Shown here one piece after another: positions 20,246-32,495 of a DNA stretch of 64,000 bases. The stretch spans positions 1,550,001 to 1,614,000 of the forward strand of contig JAGMVK010000005.1 of the NCBI GenBank assembly GCA_020747065.1. Direction: 5' to 3'. Both the position numbers and the translations under genes were made by a program. Numbering within the stretch: the first letter of the stretch is position 1; every line of letters starts with the position of its first letter. The notes under the pieces are model-generated. The model saw only the letters and a program-made list of their open reading frames with translations, was not told the origin of the DNA and searched no databases. Source of the stretch: Cadophora sp. MPI-SDFR-AT-0126 (taxonomy: Eukaryota; Ascomycota; Leotiomycetes; Helotiales; Ploettnerulaceae).

Positions 20246-22268
20246 ATGGGGAAATCAAAGCCCAGAAGTCGAGCAAAGAACCGCACGAATCCATCGGCCA
20301 AACCCATCGCAGATCCAGAACTCGCTGCCATTCGTGACCAGCGCATCCTACCAGTCCTCAAGGATTTGCAGAGCCCAGATTTAAAGACCCGGTCGGCAGC
20401 AGCACGGGCAATTACGAACCTCGTGGAAGATCAGAAGTCTAGGAAGTTGTTGTTGAGGGAACAGATTGTGCGGATCTTGTTCGAGCAAACTTTGACGGAT
20501 TCGAGTTTGGAGACAAGAACAGATGGTTGGGGAATTCTGCGAAACTTGACTGTCGAGGAGGAACCGGACTTCTGTATACACTTGTACAGACAGGATGTAT
20601 TGACCGCCATTGATGGAGTCATTAAGACGGTAAGCTGCGTGGTCAGTGTCTTGCAGTGTCTCAATTGTTGACAGAGTACAGATCGTCCAGACAATTGAGT
20701 CCCAAGATGTTCCACTCGCAATACTACCAGCTGCTCAGCAACAAATCCTTTGGAACCTTACAAGCTCGATCATCAGCCTCGTGGCTTCCCTCGCCGAAGC
20801 TCAGGAAGAAATTGCTGAAGCCATATCGAAAAATTCTACCATCATCACTTTCCTCTTTGGTCTCCTCGCCTTCTCTACCCCTAGCCACATCCAGAACGAG
20901 GTTCTGGTGTGCCTTACAATATTGACTGAAGACAATCATTTACTTGATCAACAAGTGGTGGAAGGAGACTGGTTGAAGAGACTTCTACAGATCAAAGATG
21001 CTGAGACCATTGATTCGATCGCTGCATGTGGGGTACTTCATAATGTTTTCGTTACCATGAAATGGTATGATCACAATACGCCAGTCGAGGGTGCATCAGA
21101 TGCAACGTTGATTCCTACACTGGTCAAATATATGGAGCATTCTCGCCCTCAGAACAACGGTACCAACGGCCATGCCCAGTCATCCAGCCCTGACCAGGTC
21201 CTTCAGTTGGCTTTGGAAATTACCGCCTCTATTGCCACAAGTCTCCAAGAGGCTTTGGAGCATGGAAGCAAAAATGAGGAGGAGTTCAAGGGCTTTGATG
21301 AGTCTGTCAATGGCGATATCGAGGATTTAGATATCAAGGACATTGATGCAGACGAGGAGTTTAAGGACGAGGACTCAGGAGATGAGATGAATCAGGATGA
21401 AATCGATGCCGAAATGGAGATGGTGCTCGGTGATGATTCTAATGAAGAGGACTCGCCCAGCGAGGATGCCACTCTTGGTCTTTTGGTACGACTTGTCGCT
21501 CCGCAATTACTCTATTTGGCACGTCCCACACAAGACGCAAACAATCCTATTCAGGAGCACGCTTTATCTGCCTTGAACAACATTGCATGGACTATCTCAA
21601 GTATAGACTTCTCAACAGGTCATTTGAAGAGTCTTCAAAAATTCTGGGCTACCGTTGCCCAAAATATCTGGGATGAAATCATCAGTCCCGTGCTGGCTTC
21701 CAACACTGCTGATATTGAGCTCGCTTCATCGATCACCAGTCTCGCATGGGCTGTTGCTCGCAGTGTCAAGGGCGCGATCAAGATTCAGCCAGAGGAGCAG
21801 AGAAAGTTTATGGCACTCTATCAAGCATCGAAAAGCTTGGATGGAACTTCCAATGGACAATCAAAGGGAGAAGACGACACCGACGCATTTCAAGGATTAG
21901 GTGTGAAGTGTATTGGCGTTCTTGGAAGTCTTGCCATGGACCCTGCGCCTGTTGAGCTAAATCGTGAAATAGGAATATTCCTTCTCACCACCTTGTCGGC
22001 TCTACCAGATGTTCCAGCTGCCGATACTGTGGAGGCGCTCAACCAGCTTTTCGACATCTACGCTGATAAGTCTTTTGTATTCGACGATCCCGTCTTCTGG
22101 GGTGACAACTTCTCCAAGCATCTAGAGGAAATCCAGCCAAAGGCGAAGAAACTAGCGAAGTCGATCGACAAGCGAAAGTTCGGCGAGCTGCGCTCTAGAG
22201 CTGACGAAGCCGTACTCAATCTTGGCCGATTCCTGGTTTACAAGAGAAAGGAGCGAAAGGAGAAGTGA
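20246..22268 (+). CDS. SYO1: ARM/HEAT-repeat ribosomal-protein import adaptor (symportin)
   Basis: Two exons (20246-20629, 20682-22268) give 656 residues. The basic start MGKSKPRSRAKNR fits the Syo1 N-terminal nuclear-import signal. ARM/HEAT helices run through most of the protein (IRDQRILPVLKDLQSPDLKT onward). A long acidic loop at about residues 350-405 (many D/E, including DADEEFKDEDSGDEM) interrupts them. That acidic insertion within an ARM-HEAT solenoid is typical of Syo1, which in yeast and Chaetomium carries Rpl5 and Rpl11 together into the nucleus for 5S RNP assembly. It ends in a basic stretch, KRKERKEK. A 5S rRNA gene lies in the same window, but 31 kb away. Confidence 0.87.
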
Positions 22269-24437
22269 GAGGACTTTACATAAACATCAAAACGAGCGTA
22301 AAGTCTTGTTAATGAATAGGAAAAGCATTTGTTGGAGCATGGAATGGAAAAACTGATACCAAATATGGAGGGCATTTGTTACCGAGGAGCATTGTCATGG
22401 CCAACATCTCGGCCCAACGATGCAATGCCGATTGTGCATAACAGAAGCAAGCATAAACCAACTGAAAAGGTCCCTTGTGAGCTTACTCAGAAGCTGAAGG
22501 TCGAATCAGGGGTGTCGGGATAGGCACCGAGGCGTTCTTGCTACGATTTGAGGCTGTGCAACACCACCACGAAGGACTTCTACATGCACAGATTTCCTCT
22601 TTCCAAAATAAACAGATAGCAAGTGTCGATGCTGTCCCAGCGTTACTACCTCATCTCGGAATTGTCAAGTTTGTTCTAGACACCGAGTCGCCCCTCCTGC
22701 TTTATGAAAACTGTAACCGCCGATGTTGTTACCACAGCCCAGCGTCGCAATCCTTCATCCCTCACCGTGCTTGGCCAGCCTCAACGACCCTCAATTGATC
22801 ATCCCAACTTGTCTCGTACGGTTTCACTTCAATTTCCCCCCGTTCTCTGCAAATAAAAAATGTCTCAATACGTCTGGCGTGTTTAAAGCTTTTTAGCTGT
22901 TGCATCGGCGTTTTTCTATCATATGAAGCTCTATCTTGTTAATTGATGAAGAGCAAACGATCGGGGCGTCAAGTGTAACCCTGAGCTTCAGTTTATGTGT
23001 ACTTAATTATCACCTGTATCTGGTTGAAGAAGAGAGTTGCATCTCGTAGTTGAGCTGCTCTTGCTTGAGCTTTCTATTTCAACTCGCTGGCTGTTGAGAC
23101 TGGGCAACAGAAGTTCGCCCTGCGGCCCCGGGATGAGGCACTCCTAGAGCTCTATGCTTCTGTTTGATTCTGCCATTACTGCAATTCTTCTGTCACATCT
23201 TCCACGTGCTCATTATTTCAACTAGGAGTGAATTGATCCGCTTGGCTTCCGGTCGCCGTGTGGAAGTTTCGCCAACTCGTCGATACGATCAGCTAGATTT
23301 CGACTGTACCTGTCCCATGCTGAAGTCCAGGACGATTTCGTGCTCAATGATGGGATTGTACTAAGTTCTTGTCTGTTTCTAGTCATTCACGTGGGTTCAG
23401 GAAGGAAACTTGCATATCCCCGGTGTCACAAAAAGTGACAGAACTGCCGGAATCGTGGTGCCAGCAGCGGAACATATTGGAATACAAAAACAGGACCCTT
23501 GAAGAATACTGAGAAGTAACTTATATTACCAATGAGCCTGCGACATCAGGGTCCGGAAACTTTAGACCTTCATCCAGTGTCACCAGGCTGCAAGGCGCAA
23601 CCAACGAGCTCAGGGTCAGACACGAGGCTGTGTCTGTCTCACTGAAATGCTCGCATTTTGTTCTTCGCACTACGCGGCAATTTTCAACTCTCTTCCGACG
23701 CTTAGAAATAAACCTTACATGTATCAGAGCATGATTAGACTCGTGTATTGGCTCATCGTGGCAGAGAATCTTACTGGATGTGAAGTTCAGCCTTGTGGGG
23801 GCCGAATTTCCCATCACATTGTCAACTGCCTGCACCGGGTCGTCCCGAATCCCATCACCGACTTGGCTCAGCCACTGTGCTCATCAGATCTTTAACATCT
23901 ACAGACTTACAACTTACACTAACGTCAACACCCCTGAACTCCCTACCGACATCCCTGTTGACCACAGCATTCCCAGCTCGAGTTTGTCCCTCTGCGAACC
24001 TCAATTTGGACAGCAGTGGCGAGAAAATCCTTCATTTGCAACACTGCAACTATTTTGCCCCTTGTCAGATGATTGCTTCGCAACATTGGCGCATCAGGGG
24101 ATGGAGTTGGGCTCGAGCGGCTTCTCACCCGGTGCCCTCTTGTGCCCTTGTTGAGCTGGATATCGGGCGCCATTGCAGGCAGACGGCTCCTCACTCTCGG
24201 TGAAGCAGTTCGCAGGCAGTGTTATACACAGCATCAGATCTTATTGTGTAAGGCAATCTTCGATTTCTTTCGACCTGGAGCCGAAAATGGCTCGAGTGGG
24301 TTGCTACGAGCGAATGGTAGTCTGAGTATATAGTCTCCTCTTCAGCTTCTGACTTCCTCGCCACGCTCCGAAGTTGTCATGTACCATCAACTGGCTATCA
24401 AGCTTTTGCTTAAGACTTAATTAAACTTTGTGTCCTC
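22269..24437. other. 2.2 kb gene-poor region
   Basis: Only short unrelated frames are present on both strands. No transposon, tRNA or conserved protein segment is recognised. Base composition is near the window average. Confidence 0.5.
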
Positions 24438-25326
24438 ATGCGGTTGAGAAGCGGAACCACATTGGAGCAAGTAGAAGCGAGTACTAGCGACGCTGAAGAG
24501 GAGATCATGCAAGACGATAATTATTCCACTCAAGCAGTGTGGGGATCTCCCCTACCAACGAGGTTCGTCCGTTCATGTCCCATCATCATGCAGCTGCAAA
24601 GTCTCATCACAAGTCATACTTTCTAACTTCTTATCACCCAACAGTAACTCTCCCGTCGATCATCGTTCACCACCAACTCCTCCTCATGGTGAAGCAGGCC
24701 CCTCGAACCCGCCTCCAGCAAATCCTCGCCCTGGTCAGCAATCTTACCCAGAAGCACACCATCCTGGGACAGATTTTCTTCTCTACGATTCCTGGCGAGA
24801 TGACTCTGCTGACGATTTCAACTTCGAAGAGCAGACCCGCAATTCTCAATCACCTCCTATGCACAGCCAAAGTCAATCCGACCCTTATAGCACCTCAAAT
24901 CCGGGCTCTCAGCCGCCTCCAGCTGCTCCTACGCCACCGAACGATTACGGCTTCCCAGCTGCAGATGATAGATATGAAGACCAACATTATCAACATGTCA
25001 CGCCTCTGCAAACATCCCATCCAATTCAGCGGTATACCCAAGACCCAGGAGCCTGGAGTCCTGCTGCACAAATCTCAGCTGAGCAGCGCAGAGAAATGCT
25101 AAGCGAGGATGTACCGGACCTGAAAAGGGGCAGAGAAGATAATGACAAATTGGAAGAAGACCTGGCGAAACTCACAGGTGAAGATGGGAGAAGAAAGAGA
25201 GCCAGGAGGGGAAAGAGGAGGGCACCATCTCCCAAGGACGGGCGCGGCCAGCGACGTGATCGAGATTTTGATCGAGACCGAAGGGGTGGTGGACAGGGTA
25301 ATGGACAGGCCATCCGGTCTTCCTGA
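24438..25326 (+). CDS. Hypothetical disordered protein with basic C-terminus
   Basis: Two exons (24438-24562, 24645-25326) joined by an 82-nt intron give 268 residues. I do not recognise it. The N-terminus is short and acidic (RLRSGTTLEQ, then many D/E). The middle, residues about 42-170, is rich in P, S, Q, N and H (PPPANPRPGQQSYPEAHHPG) and probably disordered. A short charged helix (ISAEQRREMLSEDVPDLKRG) follows. The C-terminus is strongly basic, with KRARRGKRRAPSPKDGRG and RDRRGGGQGNGQ, like RNA-binding RG-rich tails. A nuclear or RNA-linked role is inference from composition only. Confidence 0.65.
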
Positions 25327-25757
25327 TTCCTGAGGCTGTGTTTCCATTGTCTGGAAATGTTTGAGGGTATAGGAACAAGATAGGCGGAAAAGGGCACTGG
25401 GTGCATTGGTTATACCCGGGCGTCAGGGCTGTTCGGGCACGGATCGGGTTGGAATTTAAGGCGTTCGATTTGATTGCTTTGTTTATTAGGCGAAGCTTCT
25501 CGCAATCGCAGGGATCGAGAGGAACACAGGACTCTATCTGGGCGGGCGATTTGACGTTTCGAAATTTTCAAGGCTGCTTCTGCTCGCCTCGTTTGATCAT
25601 TTTACGTAGCTAGACATTTGCTTGCTTGCGGTTTTGCACAAGGGTCTAGAATTTCATTTAATCATTTCAAAAGTTGGACCAAAGAAGTAACATTGCAAAA
25701 GCTAGGGGTATCTGATTGCAAAATTATTGTCAAAAGCACATACCACCCTTACAATAT
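25327..25757. other. Gap between convergent genes
   Basis: 3' flanks of the disordered protein gene and DBP10. No gene is supported. Confidence 0.5.
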
Positions 25758-28608
25758 CTACCTCTTACTCCTCTTCGCCGGCCTAGCATTCTTCGCCCTC
25801 TTCTTCTCCTGCAACTGCCGCTCCTTGTGAATATCGCCCACACTCTTGATCTCCTGCTTGCCAGATCCGTCCTTCCATTTACCGATCCTCTTCTCCTTCG
25901 CCTCCTCCACCCTCTTCTTTCTTACATGGAAATCATCACGGTACTTATCAGCCTCCTTGGGCGCCTTCTCCTGCTTGTGCTTATACCTCGTGCCAAAGCC
26001 TCTCCCCACACCACCTGTGACACCGGCACCCTCTCTCTCCGCTTCGCCCGTCCTTGGGAGGCGATCAACCTTATGCGCCTTGCGCCATCTATCGAACCGG
26101 CCACTTTGGAAACTAGCTGCGATTTTCTGTCCGCTCTCACCGCGGATCATCTTCTTTCCCTTCGAACCATCCTCGTCATTAGCTCGCGCCACATATTTGC
26201 TGTTCTTTTTATCCCAACGCATGCCTTTTGCTCTCGCAGGTTCAGCAAAACTCTTCGCGCCGTCGTCGTTCGTTAGATCCATCGTCACGCCTCGAGCTGC
26301 CTCGACGAAATTCGAGTTCTGTGACGCAGTATTGTAGGAGCCGGAGTGTACGCCGTAGCCGCGTTCTTCGGCTACGTTGAGATTCTTAGGCGTGTACGAC
26401 ATGAAATTCTCGGAGTCTTTGTAGGAAAGAGAGCGACCTTTGCCTTTCTGGGACGATTTTGAGAAAGTGAGTTCTAGGTCTGCGGAGGAGGCTTCAGACA
26501 TATTATCGTCACCCCCACCGGTTACGGTGACTTCCATCTCGTCATCGTCGTCGTCGTTGTCGGCTTCTTCAACTTCGACTTCGTTTTCATCGTCAAATGG
26601 GGATGCTTCCATATCGATCCCTACCGTTGCTGTTTCGGCTTTTGCAGCTGCTTTCTCGTCCTCTTCTTTTTGTCTTCTTGGGACAATTTTCTCCCTTCGT
26701 GCACGCATCATCTCGGCTGCCTCGCCGTGACCGGCCTTTCCTCTCGTTCCGATCTCAAAGACAGTTTCCTGCGGTCTGAAGCCGCTGATACGGGCAAGCA
26801 TGTCGATGCGAGCCTGCTCGGTAGAGGTTGTTGCATCGTTAAAGAGAGGGTGCAATTGCATCCATCCTTTCGATGCCACGACCTCCTTGGCTCTGTTCGC
26901 ACTTTCACTAGACGCTGAATTCCTAGTTTTGATGTACAGCTTCTCTCCCTTCGCGGCAACGCCTCGAAGTGCGCTAAGATCGTCGTCTTCGCTTAGCAAT
27001 TTGGTGATCCATTCCGAGTTTGCTTCGAGCTTGTCACGGAACAAAGCACCCACAATAACATCTTCCGCATAATTTGGCGAGTCCCCACTTTCTCTTCCGA
27101 GTAGTAATCGCTTGCCGAGAAAGAGCTGTAGATCTAGCAAATATGGAGCATCTGTATCTCTGACAAGACTGTAACTCCAACCACGCTTTCCAGCTCTTGC
27201 TGTACGACCAACACGATGGACAAATATCTTTGGCTGGGGAGGGAAGTCATAGTTGATAACGTTCGCCAAAACTGGAATATCAATTCCTCTTGCAGCGACA
27301 TCTGTAACTACCAGGATGTTCGACTTTCCGGTACGGAAGTTATCAACTTGCTCATTTCGTGCTGTCTGATCCAGAGAACCGTATGCGTGAGAGACTGCAA
27401 ATCCAGAGAGGCGTAGTAGCGACGCAATATAATCGACATGGTGTTTAGTAGCTGCAAATATGATAGTTGAATGTTCAGTAGGCTTTTGTCTGGGGTTAGG
27501 CCCGCCAGATTCTCGTTTTCGCTTCTTGCTGTTCCCGTCCGCAGCTGCCTTCACGGCTGCTTCGGGTAGGCCAGTAGGCATCTTGATCAGGTCAGTCAAA
27601 ATATGAAGCAAAGCTCCCTCCTTCTCGGCACTTTTCACACTGAAGAATGCGCTTTCGAGATCAGGCGAGACTTTGCTTTCGGCATCCAAACGGACAAGAC
27701 TGGGTTCTTGCAGACCAGCTCTGGCGAATTCCACCAGTGATTTTGGCAGCGTTGCAGAGAAAAGAAGCGTTTGTCTTGAAGTTGGGAGGGCAACCAAAAT
27801 TTCGGCAAGCTGGGCAGCAAATCCCATCTCGAAGAGGCGGTCGGCTTCGTCAAATACCACGTACTTGACAGATGAGAGATCCAGAGACATCTCGACTTTG
27901 AGATGTAAAAATCGACCAGGTGTCGCAATGACAATGTCCGGATTTCCAGCCATAAATCCAAATTGCTCCTCCAAACTATCTCCACCGACAAGTAGAACGC
28001 ACTTCAAATCCGTTCCTCTGCCGAATTCCTTGACAACCTTTAATGTTTGTAGCGCCAATTCTCGAGATGGTGACAGAATCAAAGCCCTAGCTCCTACTCT
28101 GGCACTATGCGATTTCAACCTCTCGATCATCGGTATAACGAAAGCGGCAGTTTTCCCTGATCCAGTTCTAGCCATACCCACAACATCTTGGTGATCGAGG
28201 ACGAGGGGGATCGTTTTCCGTTGAATCGGTGTTGGTACAGAGAACCCTTTGCGACTGATGGCCTTCAGTAGGTGGGAGTTCAAACCTGCAAAGAGTTAGA
28301 AGGGGCTTCCACTTGGAAAAAGGAGCTATTGTACCCATTGCCTGAAATCCACCACCCTTCTTGACACTTCTGCCTTTTACATTGGAAGCTTTTCGATTCG
28401 AAGCCGCCTGCTTTGCCGCAATGAAAGCTTCATCTCCCTCTCCATCGCTCTCCAGATCCAAGATCCCGCCCGCATCGAGAACTCCTAGATCCTTGCTGCT
28501 CGGGAGCGCAAAGTCTTCATCGTCACCGTCGACATCGTCTTGGAACAGAGATTTCGTGATGTCGAATTCATTTTCTGATGCAGCAGGGGAAGACGCACGA
28601 TGAGGCAT
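25758..28608 (-). CDS. DBP10: DEAD-box ATP-dependent RNA helicase Dbp10 (DDX54 family)
   Basis: Two reverse-strand exons (28335-28608, 25758-28285) give 933 residues. An acidic N-terminus is followed by [20 protein letters not shown], the Q motif [11 protein letters not shown], motif [16 protein letters not shown] in [13 protein letters not shown], motif [12 protein letters not shown] and motif [12 protein letters not shown]. The insert between helicase lobes, with [12 protein letters not shown], and the long C-terminus with acidic runs and the basic DBP10CT region ([27 protein letters not shown]) separate Dbp10 from other DEAD proteins. It works in the nucleolus on 60S subunit assembly. A 13-bp element shared with the DBP4 promoter lies about 96 bases upstream of the start. 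Confidence 0.95.
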
Positions 28609-29203
28609 CTTGTTGAAAGTCGATTGCTTCACTTCGTGGCCAGTGAGTCCAAGCTTATCGTGCTTTCACAAAAGTATTTTTTTCCCTTGACATTTCCCCC
28701 ACCAGCGGCCGCTAGCGACAACCTTGTTCCCAGCCAGCCAGCCAGCCTGCCCAGCCACTTGACGGAGCTGTGGCTGATGGACTTGGCTCGCCTGAACATT
28801 TACGAAGGGTATTGCATTTGTCACAGCCGAATGTCATTGTCAGCCGAAGTCGAAATCTATCTCACGGAATCAATGTCCATGATGCTCTAGCGATTGACTC
28901 TGGAACATGATCAAGAGAGGGCAGTTATCACCCACCTTGGGTTCTGATGGCTTAACAATATCCTGTCCATTTCCAGGCCTTCTCGAGCCGAGACTCGGGG
29001 ATTTCGGTACCCGGAAGTCCCAGTCTGGGGCGGGATGGGATTGGCACTTAATCATCCACAGTCTATCGATGAGTCTACGGCTTGTGAGAAGTGGGGGCTT
29101 AATCTGGAAATAAAGCCCCTTGCTATCCCACATTGAAGCTTCCTCGAGGTTTTGCAACATTGCTCAAGTTGTCTTTGATATCATATTTACAGTATATAGC
29201 ATA
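28609..29203. other. Divergent promoter region of DBP10 and the MFS transporter
   Basis: Holds the palindromic element at 28704 and a short tandem run of the unit ccag/cagc near 28730-28752. No gene is supported. Confidence 0.5.
28704..28716 (-). promoter_or_regulatory. 13-bp AGCGGCCGCTAGC element upstream of DBP10
   Basis: The element contains the 10-bp palindrome AGCGGCCGCT. The same 13 bases occur at 38733-38745, upstream of the other DEAD-box ribosome assembly gene, DBP4. It lies 96-108 bases before the DBP10 ATG. Confidence 0.5.
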
Positions 29204-30736
29204 ATGCTCACGGCAGATGGCTTCAGTACCTTTCTTTATGGCACCAGAGTCGGCAATGCCCGGACTCCTCCTTTTTTGAACATCCGCTCCTCTAAGACCT
29301 TTATCACATGTACTGTTGCAATTGCTGTCTTCACTGTATGTATTGAATCTTATGCTGTACTCTAGCATGAGCTGACCAAGTAGGATATTTTTCTCTATTC
29401 GGTCGTCGTACCTGTTTTGCCATTTGCTCTGACAGTCAGAGCTGGTGTCAAAGAGGAGGATGTCCAAAGATGGACTTCCATATTCTTGAGTGTTTATGGA
29501 GCAGCTCTTGCAGTTGGGAGCCCCCTTTTTGGGTGGTTTGCTGATAGGTCAACCTCACGCCGTGTCCCACTGCTGCTGGGTTTGCTTGCCCTTGGTGGTT
29601 CGACAGCAATGCTTTGTGCAGGTTCTTCGCTTGCAATCCTGATCACAGGAAGGCTTCTGCAGGGCTTATCGGCAAGTGTCGTTTGGACAGTCGGCCTAGC
29701 ACTTTTATCAGACACCGTCCACAAAGAAGAAATTGGCCAGGCGATGGGATACATGGCAGCTGCAACCAGTATAGGGTCTCTTGCTGGACCGCTTCTCGGG
29801 GGTGTAGTCTATGCTCACTCGGGATACTACTCTGTCTTCGCGATTGGCTTTGCGATCATTGGTCTGGACATTCTTCTCCGTCTCCTGATGATCGAGAAAA
29901 GTGCTGCTCAGCAGTGGGTGCCTAGTATTCCATCGATTGGAGAAGAGGTGACACCTCAAGATCCTGTCGCATTTGAGATACAGTCTGCACCGCCTTTGGA
30001 TGAATATTCTGGATCCGAGAAGACAGCAGTGGGAAGGATTGCAACTGCAAATTTACCAACGGCCACCAGGCATCTTCCTCCACTCATTGCTTTACTTCTT
30101 GTCCCACGTTTGTTGGTGGCACTGTTCGGCTGCTTTGTGTACTCAACGTTTCTCGCATCTTTCGACTCAGTACTTCCTCTCTACGTCAAGGATGTTTTCC
30201 ACTGGAACTCGACTGGTGCTGGTCTGATATTCATCTGCTTGGTTGTGCCACACATGGCCTCTCCTCTCGTCGGTGGCTTCTCCGATAGGTACGGCTCCAG
30301 ATTCATCACAACGACAGGCCTGCTAGGGTCTGTTCCGTGCTGGGTGCTCATGCGTTTCGTAACATACAATTCTATCGGTCAAAAGGTGCTTCTATGCGCT
30401 CTCCTGGTCCTCATTGGAGCTTTCCTGACTCTCGTTATGGCCCCTCTTATGGCCGAGATCGATCACGCAGTGGCTTTGGAGGAGAAGAAAAGGCCTGGAA
30501 GCATGGGCAAGAAGGGCGCTGCTGCCCAAGGATTTGGACTCTTCAATTTCGCTTTTGCCGTGGGGACTTTGATTGGTCCTCTGTGGGCCGGGTTTACAGT
30601 GGAAAATGCAGGCTGGGGTACCATGGGATGGTCCATGGCGACATTGAGTGGCGTGTGTGCTATCACGACCTTCATCTGGACTGGCGGTAGGATCATGCTG
30701 AAGGACAAGCCGCGGAGTGAGAGTGTTGTAGTTTGA
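29204..30736 (+). CDS. MFS transporter, DHA1/vesicular-amine-transporter-like
   Basis: Two exons (29204-29335, 29384-30736) give 494 residues. About 12 hydrophobic segments are visible. The first, FITCTVAIAVFTDIFLYSVV, spans the intron. The loop 2-3 MFS signature is GWFADRSTSRRVPLLLG (consensus G-x-x-x-D-R-x-G-R-R). A long cytosolic loop of about 70 residues separates the two halves (residues about 215-290), and the equivalent signature in the second half is GGFSDRYGSRFITTTG. The pattern fits the fungal VMAT-like branch of proton-coupled drug or metabolite exporters in the plasma membrane. Substrate is unknown. The ATG at 29204 is the first in frame after an upstream stop-free stretch that only has a TTG. 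Confidence 0.87.
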
Positions 30737-31495
30737 TCTGAATGTACCGGTTGCAGGGACACTTCTCTTGAAAATATTTGCGTTAACCAAGTAAAAGTCA
30801 TATGCTTTTCTGCTACTTCTTATGGTGACCAACTACTTACATTGTCGGAGACTTACTTCCATGTGATATTTGATCAGTCGAGCGTAGACTTTGATAAGAT
30901 TTGCTGGTTGAAACTTGCCAAGACATATCTGCTCCCCGCCCCCTTCATTATCGACAAAGTTCTACCTTTGGTAGCGACTGTATTGCCTCCAGATGAACTT
31001 TTTGACACGATGCGTCATATTATTAGACTCAATGAACCAAGGTCGTTGAAAAGAGGAAGGGGCTCAAAATTTCGGCTAAACCGTGCCCTGAATATCATCG
31101 TTACCTTCCCCGCGTTTCTTGCTTCTAAGTGGCTGTCACCATCGTTAGCACCTCTTGGTCTCCGCGACAAAAACAGTTCAGGGGCTCATCTCCGCCTCAA
31201 GGATCCTATCATCGCATCTTTCGGACTATTGCCAAGAATTTCAGAAGCAGTCAAGACGTGAAACTCGCCTTCCACCTAACCTTTGCAGCGCTTGCTTTGG
31301 GGCTGGCAGTCACGACTATGTACGCTTGCCAAGTCGACTTCAAATGGCTGTTTGCTTCCCTCCTTCCATATATGGTAGGAGGGCAGGAGTTAAATAGTCC
31401 GCAGGTCAGTTGTAAGTCTTCTTCTGTTCATCATCGTCTACATCTTTTTGGCAATCTTCAAGTCCGACACATCCGTTATTACATCGTCAGTCGAG
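30737..31495. other. Intergenic, no gene seen
   Basis: A frame at 30842-31261 has no family features and is not taken as a gene. The last part is the SurE gene promoter. Confidence 0.45.
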
Positions 31496-32495
31496 ATGCG
31501 AGTCTTAATTGCTACTGTAGTCGTGCTTCCAATCGTTGCTCATGGATCGAATATTATTATGTCCAACGACGATGGATGGGCGGAAATCAATCTTCGAACG
31601 TTCTATGATAATTTGAATAGTGCAGGAGAGTCGCCCGTCGTGTCGGCTCCCGCAGAGAATAAGTCGGGCACAGGTATCTGCTCCTCCCTGAATTAAACGG
31701 CGCTGCTCAATAATCTGACTTCAAGCTAGGATCTCTCGATGGAGAAGCAGATGAGGTCGAAGACGGATGCGAGTTTGAGAGTTGTCCTCCTGGAAGCCCG
31801 GCAGTTGGATTCAACAGCTCCGATCCTCGTCTGAACTACGTGAACTCATTCCCTGTCACTTCGATGGCATACGGAATCTCCGTACTGTCTCCCAAATTCT
31901 TCCAAGGGCCACCAGACTTTGCAGTAACAGGGCCTAACGTTGGATGTCTGTAATTCTTTGCTGCTCCTTTGCCACTACCGTACTGACAAAACTAGCGAAT
32001 CTTGACGTTCAAGTCCCTTTCTCGGGTACGGTCGGTGCAGCTGTCGAAGCAATCAAGACTGGGGTCCCAGCCATTGCCTTCAGTGGACGTAGTGGCTCGC
32101 AAACAGCATGGACGGCACCCACTCCAGGCTACTCTATTGTATATGCTCAACTTGCAACCAATTTGACAACCACAATTCTCAATTCTGGAAAGCCATATCT
32201 CCCCGAAGGAATCTGGCTCAACATCAACTTCCCTGCCTCATCATCGACATCTTGCTCGAGTGTCAGTGATTTTAAATTCGTCATGAGTAGAATCTTTCCA
32301 GCAGTTCCGTTCTTCGAGCCACATGACGTCGAGACCTGTGGTGAGGATCGTCTTCCCTTGGAGAGGAAAGTTGTAGGAACAGATGGCTGTTACGTGAGCA
32401 TCAGTGTTGGGGACTCGAACAAACTGGATGCAGATGCAACAGCTCAGGCTGTAGTGCTGAAAAAACTGGGCGGGCTTTTGACTTGTCTGCCTTGA
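31496..32495 (+). CDS. SurE-like phosphatase/nucleotidase, secreted
   Basis: Three exons (31496-31673, 31730-31945, 31996-32495) give 297 residues. A short signal peptide (MRVLIATVVVLPIVAHG) precedes the SurE fold. The metal-binding motif SNDDGWAEIN is at about residues 23-32, then SAPAENKSGTGS at the substrate loop, and GPNVGSNLDVQVPFSGTVGAA with the conserved asparagine and STVG-like turn. Family members hydrolyse phosphate monoesters, including nucleotides, with a divalent metal; fungal secreted members are annotated as acid phosphatases. Several cysteines in the later half fit extracellular disulfides. The junctions are canonical, apart from a weaker GTCTGT donor at 31946. Confidence 0.9.
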
